A stretch of DNA of 64,000 nucleotides from Bacteriovorax sp. PP10 (GTDB lineage Bacteria > Bdellovibrionota > Bacteriovoracia > Bacteriovoracales > Bacteriovoracaceae): the NCBI RefSeq assembly GCF_035013165.1, contig NZ_JAYGJQ010000001.1, positions 1,240,001 through 1,304,000 on the forward strand. The letters are read 5' to 3'. Position numbers and translations under genes: made by a program. The notes under the pieces were generated by a model that did not search any database, had not been told where the DNA came from, and saw nothing but the letters and a program-made list of their open reading frames with translations. Positions 61,066 through 64,000 of this stretch are shown in pieces; position 1 is the stretch's first letter, and the number at the start of each line of letters is the position of its first letter.

Positions 61066-62451
61066 ATGAAAACTTTTGATGTTGTTGTTCTGGGCTCAGG
61101 TCCAGGTGGTTATGTGGCTGCAATTAGAGCAAGCCAGTTAGGAAAGAAAGTTGCGATCGTAGAAATGGATAAACTTGGTGGGGTGTGCCTTAACCGTGGT
61201 TGTATTCCAACTAAAGCTGTTTTAAAGGCAGCTCACTCAGTTCACGAACTTGCAGACATGAAAGAATACGGAATCGATGTAGACGTAAAAGGTCTTAACG
61301 GTGCAACGGCTGTAAAGCGTGCAACTGGTATCGCTGAAGGAATGTCGAAAGGTATCGCTTTCTTGATGAAGAAAAACAAAATCGAAGTTATTTCTGGTTT
61401 TGGAAAAATCAAATCAAAAACAACTCTTGAAGTAAAAACAGCAACTGCTGTTGAAACACTTACGTTCACAAACCTAATTGTTGCAACTGGTGCTCACTAT
61501 AAATCTTTCCCAGGCCTTGAGCATGATGGAAAGAGACTTATTGGTGCATGGGAAGCTGTAAAAATGGAAACTCTTCCAAAGTCTATCGGTATCATTGGTG
61601 CCGGAGCTATCGGAGTTGAGTTCGCATACTTCTGGAATGCTTTCGGTGTTGAAGTTCATATTTTCGAACTTCAAAAACACTTACTACCTATCGAAGATGA
61701 TGATTCATCAATCGAAGTAGAAAAAGCTTACAAAAAATACGGAATCAAAATGAATCTTGGTATTGAAGGCGTTCGCGCAGTTAATAACGGGAAAGACGTT
61801 TCTATCTTCTCAAAAGAGGGTGGAAAAGAAGTTGAATACAAATTCGAGATGGGTCTGATTGCAGTTGGTATGACTGGAAACATCGACAACATCGGTCTTG
61901 AAGCTGTTGGTATCAAAACTGACCGCGGATTCATCGCTGTAAACGATATGTACCAAACAACAACTCCAAACATCTACGCTATCGGTGACGTTGCTGGTCC
62001 TCCTCTTCTTGCTCACGCAGCTTCTCATGAAGGTGTTACAGCAGCTGAGCACATGTCTGGATTACATCCACATGCAATCGATAAAATGAACATCGCTGGT
62101 TGTACTTACTGTCAGCCACAAGTTGCTTCAGTTGGTTACACCGAAAGAGAACTTAAAGCGAAAGGTATCGAGTACAAAGTTGGTAAACTTCCATTCCAAG
62201 CTAACGGTAAAGCTGTTGCTTCGAATGAAAAAGTTGGTTTCGTTAAAACTCTTATGGGGAAACACGGAGAAATGCTGGGAGCACACATTGTTGGTGTTCA
62301 CGCTACTGAGTTAATTCATGAGTACGTTCTTTTCAAAACTATGGAAGGAATTGACGAAGAAATTTTCGCAACTATTCACCCGCATCCAACTCTTGGTGAG
62401 TGGTTAGGTGAAGCGGTTCTTGCTTCTAAGAATAGAGCGTTGAACTTCTAA
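61066..62451 (+). CDS. lpdA: Dihydrolipoyl dehydrogenase (E3)
   Basis: 461 aa. FAD motif GSGPGGYVAA, the redox disulfide Cys41/Cys46 in GGVCLNRGCIPTK, NAD motif IGIIGAGAIGVEFAYFWNAFG, second FAD motif YAIGDVAG and the catalytic HPHPTLGE near the C-terminus. It re-oxidises dihydrolipoamide on the E2 subunit with NAD+. Preferred-codon use is stronger than in neighbouring genes, which fits high expression. E2 follows 29 bp downstream. Confidence 0.95.
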   Translation: MKTFDVVVLGSGPGGYVAAIRASQLGKKVAIVEMDKLGGVCLNRGCIPTKAVLKAAHSVHELADMKEYGIDVDVKGLNGATAVKRATGIAEGMSKGIAFLMKKNKIEVISGFGKIKSKTTLEVKTATAVETLTFTNLIVATGAHYKSFPGLEHDGKRLIGAWEAVKMETLPKSIGIIGAGAIGVEFAYFWNAFGVEVHIFELQKHLLPIEDDDSSIEVEKAYKKYGIKMNLGIEGVRAVNNGKDVSIFSKEGGKEVEYKFEMGLIAVGMTGNIDNIGLEAVGIKTDRGFIAVNDMYQTTTPNIYAIGDVAGPPLLAHAASHEGVTAAEHMSGLHPHAIDKMNIAGCTYCQPQVASVGYTERELKAKGIEYKVGKLPFQANGKAVASNEKVGFVKTLMGKHGEMLGAHIVGVHATELIHEYVLFKTMEGIDEEIFATIHPHPTLGEWLGEAVLASKNRALNF

Positions 62452-62480
62452 TTTGAAATTTAGTTTTTAAGGAGATTTAT

Positions 62481-64000
62481 ATGAGACACGAAATCGTAAT
62501 GCCCCAAATGGGAGAGTCAATTACAACTGGAACAATCACTAAATGGCACAAAAATGTTGGTGACAAGATTGAACTAGACGAAACACTACTTGAAATTTCT
62601 ACTGATAAAGTAGAATCAGAAATTCCTTCACCAATTAGTGGAGTGATTGTCGAAATCCTTTTCAAAGAAGGCGAGACAGTTGACGTTCAAAAGTTAATTG
62701 CAGTTATTGAAGACGATGCGGCAGCAGCAGCTTCAAAACCAGGAGCGACAGCTCCGCACCCCAACTCCGCACCAAGCGCACCAGTTGCTCAAGCATCTGC
62801 ACCAGCAACATCTGGTGGAGAAAGACACGAAATCGTTATGCCTCAAATGGGTGAATCAATTACAACTGGAACAATCACTAAATGGCATAAAGCAGTTGGA
62901 GATAAAATCGAAGTAGACGAAACTCTACTTGAAATCTCAACTGATAAAGTAGAATCAGAAATTCCTTCACCATACGCAGGAACTGTTCTTGAACTTCTTT
63001 ATAAAGAAGGTGACACGGTTGATATTCAAAAGTTAATTGCAGTTATTGGAGATGCCGGAGCAGTAGCTTCAGCAAAACCAGCGGCAGCAGCACCAGTAGC
63101 ATCAACTCAAGCAACTGTTACAACTGCGGCTCCAAAAGCAGCGGCACCAGCAGCAGCACAAACTCACGACGACAGATTCTACACTCCACTTGTTAAAGCA
63201 ATGGCGAAAGAAGCTGGAGTTCCACTTTCTGAGCTAGCGAACCTTAAAGGGACGGGAGCAGCAGGAAGAGTAAATAAAGCAGACTTCGAAGCATACGTAG
63301 CAGGCGGACGCAAATCTGCAGGATCTGCAGCACCAGTTGCTCAAGCAACTTCTTCAGCTCCAAAAGCAGCAGCACCATCAGCACCAGCTTCTTTCACACC
63401 GGCATACGGAAAAGGTGAGAGAGTTGAAATCGTTCCAATGACTAACATCAGAAAGACGATTGCTAGAAACATGCAACAATCAAAACTTACTGCTCCACAC
63501 GTTAACTCAATCGACGAAGTTGATATGACTAACCTTGTGAAGTTCAGAGAAGGATTCAAGAAGCAATTTGAGAAAGAAGAGGGATTCGCTCTTACTTACA
63601 CTCACTTCATTCTATACGCTATCGTTCAAGCTCTAAAAGAATTCCCAATCGTGAACTCTTCTGTTGATGGCGATAACATTGTTTACAAAAAAGATATCAA
63701 CCTTGGATGTGCTGTAGCAGTTCCAGGACAAGGTCTTGTTGTTCCAGTTATCAAAGGTGCAGATAATCTTAACCTTCGTGGTCTTGCTCGCGCTCTAGAT
63801 GTACTAGTTACAAAAGCAAAAGCTAAGAAATTAACTATGGAAGACATGTCAGGTGGAACTTATACTTTCACAAACAATGGTTCATTCGGAATCCTTGCTG
63901 CAACTCCAGTTATTCTTCAACCACAAGTAGCTATCTTCTGTGTTGGTACAATTGCAAAACGTCCAATCGTAACGAAAGACGATGCAATCGCTATCCGCCA
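62481..64000 (+). CDS. 2-oxoacid dehydrogenase E2 (dihydrolipoyl acyltransferase), incomplete
   Basis: 506 codons visible; the gene continues beyond the window. Two nearly identical lipoyl domains open with EIVMPQMGESITTGTITKW, with lipoyl lysines Lys43 and Lys156 in STDKVESE. Ala/Pro-rich linkers separate them from the peripheral-subunit-binding domain (YTPLVKAMAKEAGVPLSELA...GTGAAGRVNKADFEAYV) and the catalytic acyltransferase domain (IRKTIARNMQQSKLTAPHVN). AAGGAG precedes the ATG. Which complex (pyruvate, 2-oxoglutarate or branched-chain) cannot be decided without the E1 genes. Confidence 0.93.
   Translation, partial: MRHEIVMPQMGESITTGTITKWHKNVGDKIELDETLLEISTDKVESEIPSPISGVIVEILFKEGETVDVQKLIAVIEDDAAAAASKPGATAPHPNSAPSAPVAQASAPATSGGERHEIVMPQMGESITTGTITKWHKAVGDKIEVDETLLEISTDKVESEIPSPYAGTVLELLYKEGDTVDIQKLIAVIGDAGAVASAKPAAAAPVASTQATVTTAAPKAAAPAAAQTHDDRFYTPLVKAMAKEAGVPLSELANLKGTGAAGRVNKADFEAYVAGGRKSAGSAAPVAQATSSAPKAAAPSAPASFTPAYGKGERVEIVPMTNIRKTIARNMQQSKLTAPHVNSIDEVDMTNLVKFREGFKKQFEKEEGFALTYTHFILYAIVQALKEFPIVNSSVDGDNIVYKKDINLGCAVAVPGQGLVVPVIKGADNLNLRGLARALDVLVTKAKAKKLTMEDMSGGTYTFTNNGSFGILAATPVILQPQVAIFCVGTIAKRPIVTKDDAIAIR

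Overview
The window is AT-rich, gene-dense DNA from a Gram-negative bacterium. Outer-membrane TolC-type channels, lipoproteins, periplasmic enzymes and RND pumps show a double-membrane envelope. Several features resemble what I remember of Bdellovibrio/Bacteriovorax-type predatory bacteria: the style of the chemoreceptor hairpin, a phage-tail-like repeat adhesin, many small secreted proteins and secreted nucleases. That assignment is inference; no rRNA or ribosomal-protein gene is present to test it. There is no convincing prophage, CRISPR array or insertion sequence. The single RNA gene is tRNA-Gly(GCC).

Layout. 1-3.5 kb: the TldD/TldE protease pair, a DUF421 membrane protein and two small secreted proteins. 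3.8-9.8 kb: a surface module made of a giant repeat-rich putative lipoprotein fibre, translationally coupled to three tandem secreted FGE/SUMF1-fold proteins. 9.9-19.8 kb: a chemoreceptor, then an RND pump-TolC-OMP-MarR operon with a MarR-like palindrome in its promoter and no adaptor gene, then a lipoprotein plus second TolC operon. 19.9-27.9 kb: HrpB helicase, an RNA pseudouridine synthase, an RsbQ-like hydrolase, two exported nucleases, an SDR and a DHA2 drug exporter. 28-36 kb: two universal stress proteins and an apparent type III polyketide locus. In that locus an MMPL-type exporter and a membrane-tethered LuxR-type regulator are read divergently from an FAD oxidoreductase, a chalcone/stilbene-synthase-like enzyme and an ICMT-YceI fusion. 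A 20-bp palindrome lies between the two arms.

36-49.8 kb: a pair of tiny paralogous membrane proteins, RhtA- and Bcr-like exporters, a charged mini-protein, a truncated PhnB remnant, and a candidate regulator whose divergent promoter carries two copies of one palindrome in front of a 44-aa membrane peptide and an LplT-PlsC-like fusion. Next come pyrophosphatase, an envelope methionine-repair-like set (exported MsrA, a molybdopterin oxidoreductase, cytochrome b561), a secreted protein with a Pro/Thr linker, and a textbook MerR (CadR/PbrR) - P1B ATPase pair with its 19-bp-spaced promoter. 49.8-64 kb: RlmN, OsmC, a response regulator, a soluble histidine kinase with a long charged coiled coil, a Hint-like secreted protein, a TudS/YbgA-like protein, a GT-A-like protein with a lipoprotein, an operon of DnaQ-like exonuclease with WYL-like tail, small membrane protein and KamA-like aminomutase, and finally dihydrolipoyl dehydrogenase and the start of a 2-oxoacid dehydrogenase E2.

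The likeliest new biology is (i) the fibre plus triple lectin-fold module, (ii) the type III PKS locus with its ICMT-YceI fusion and candidate LuxR box, and (iii) the palindrome-controlled small peptide/LplT-PlsC locus.
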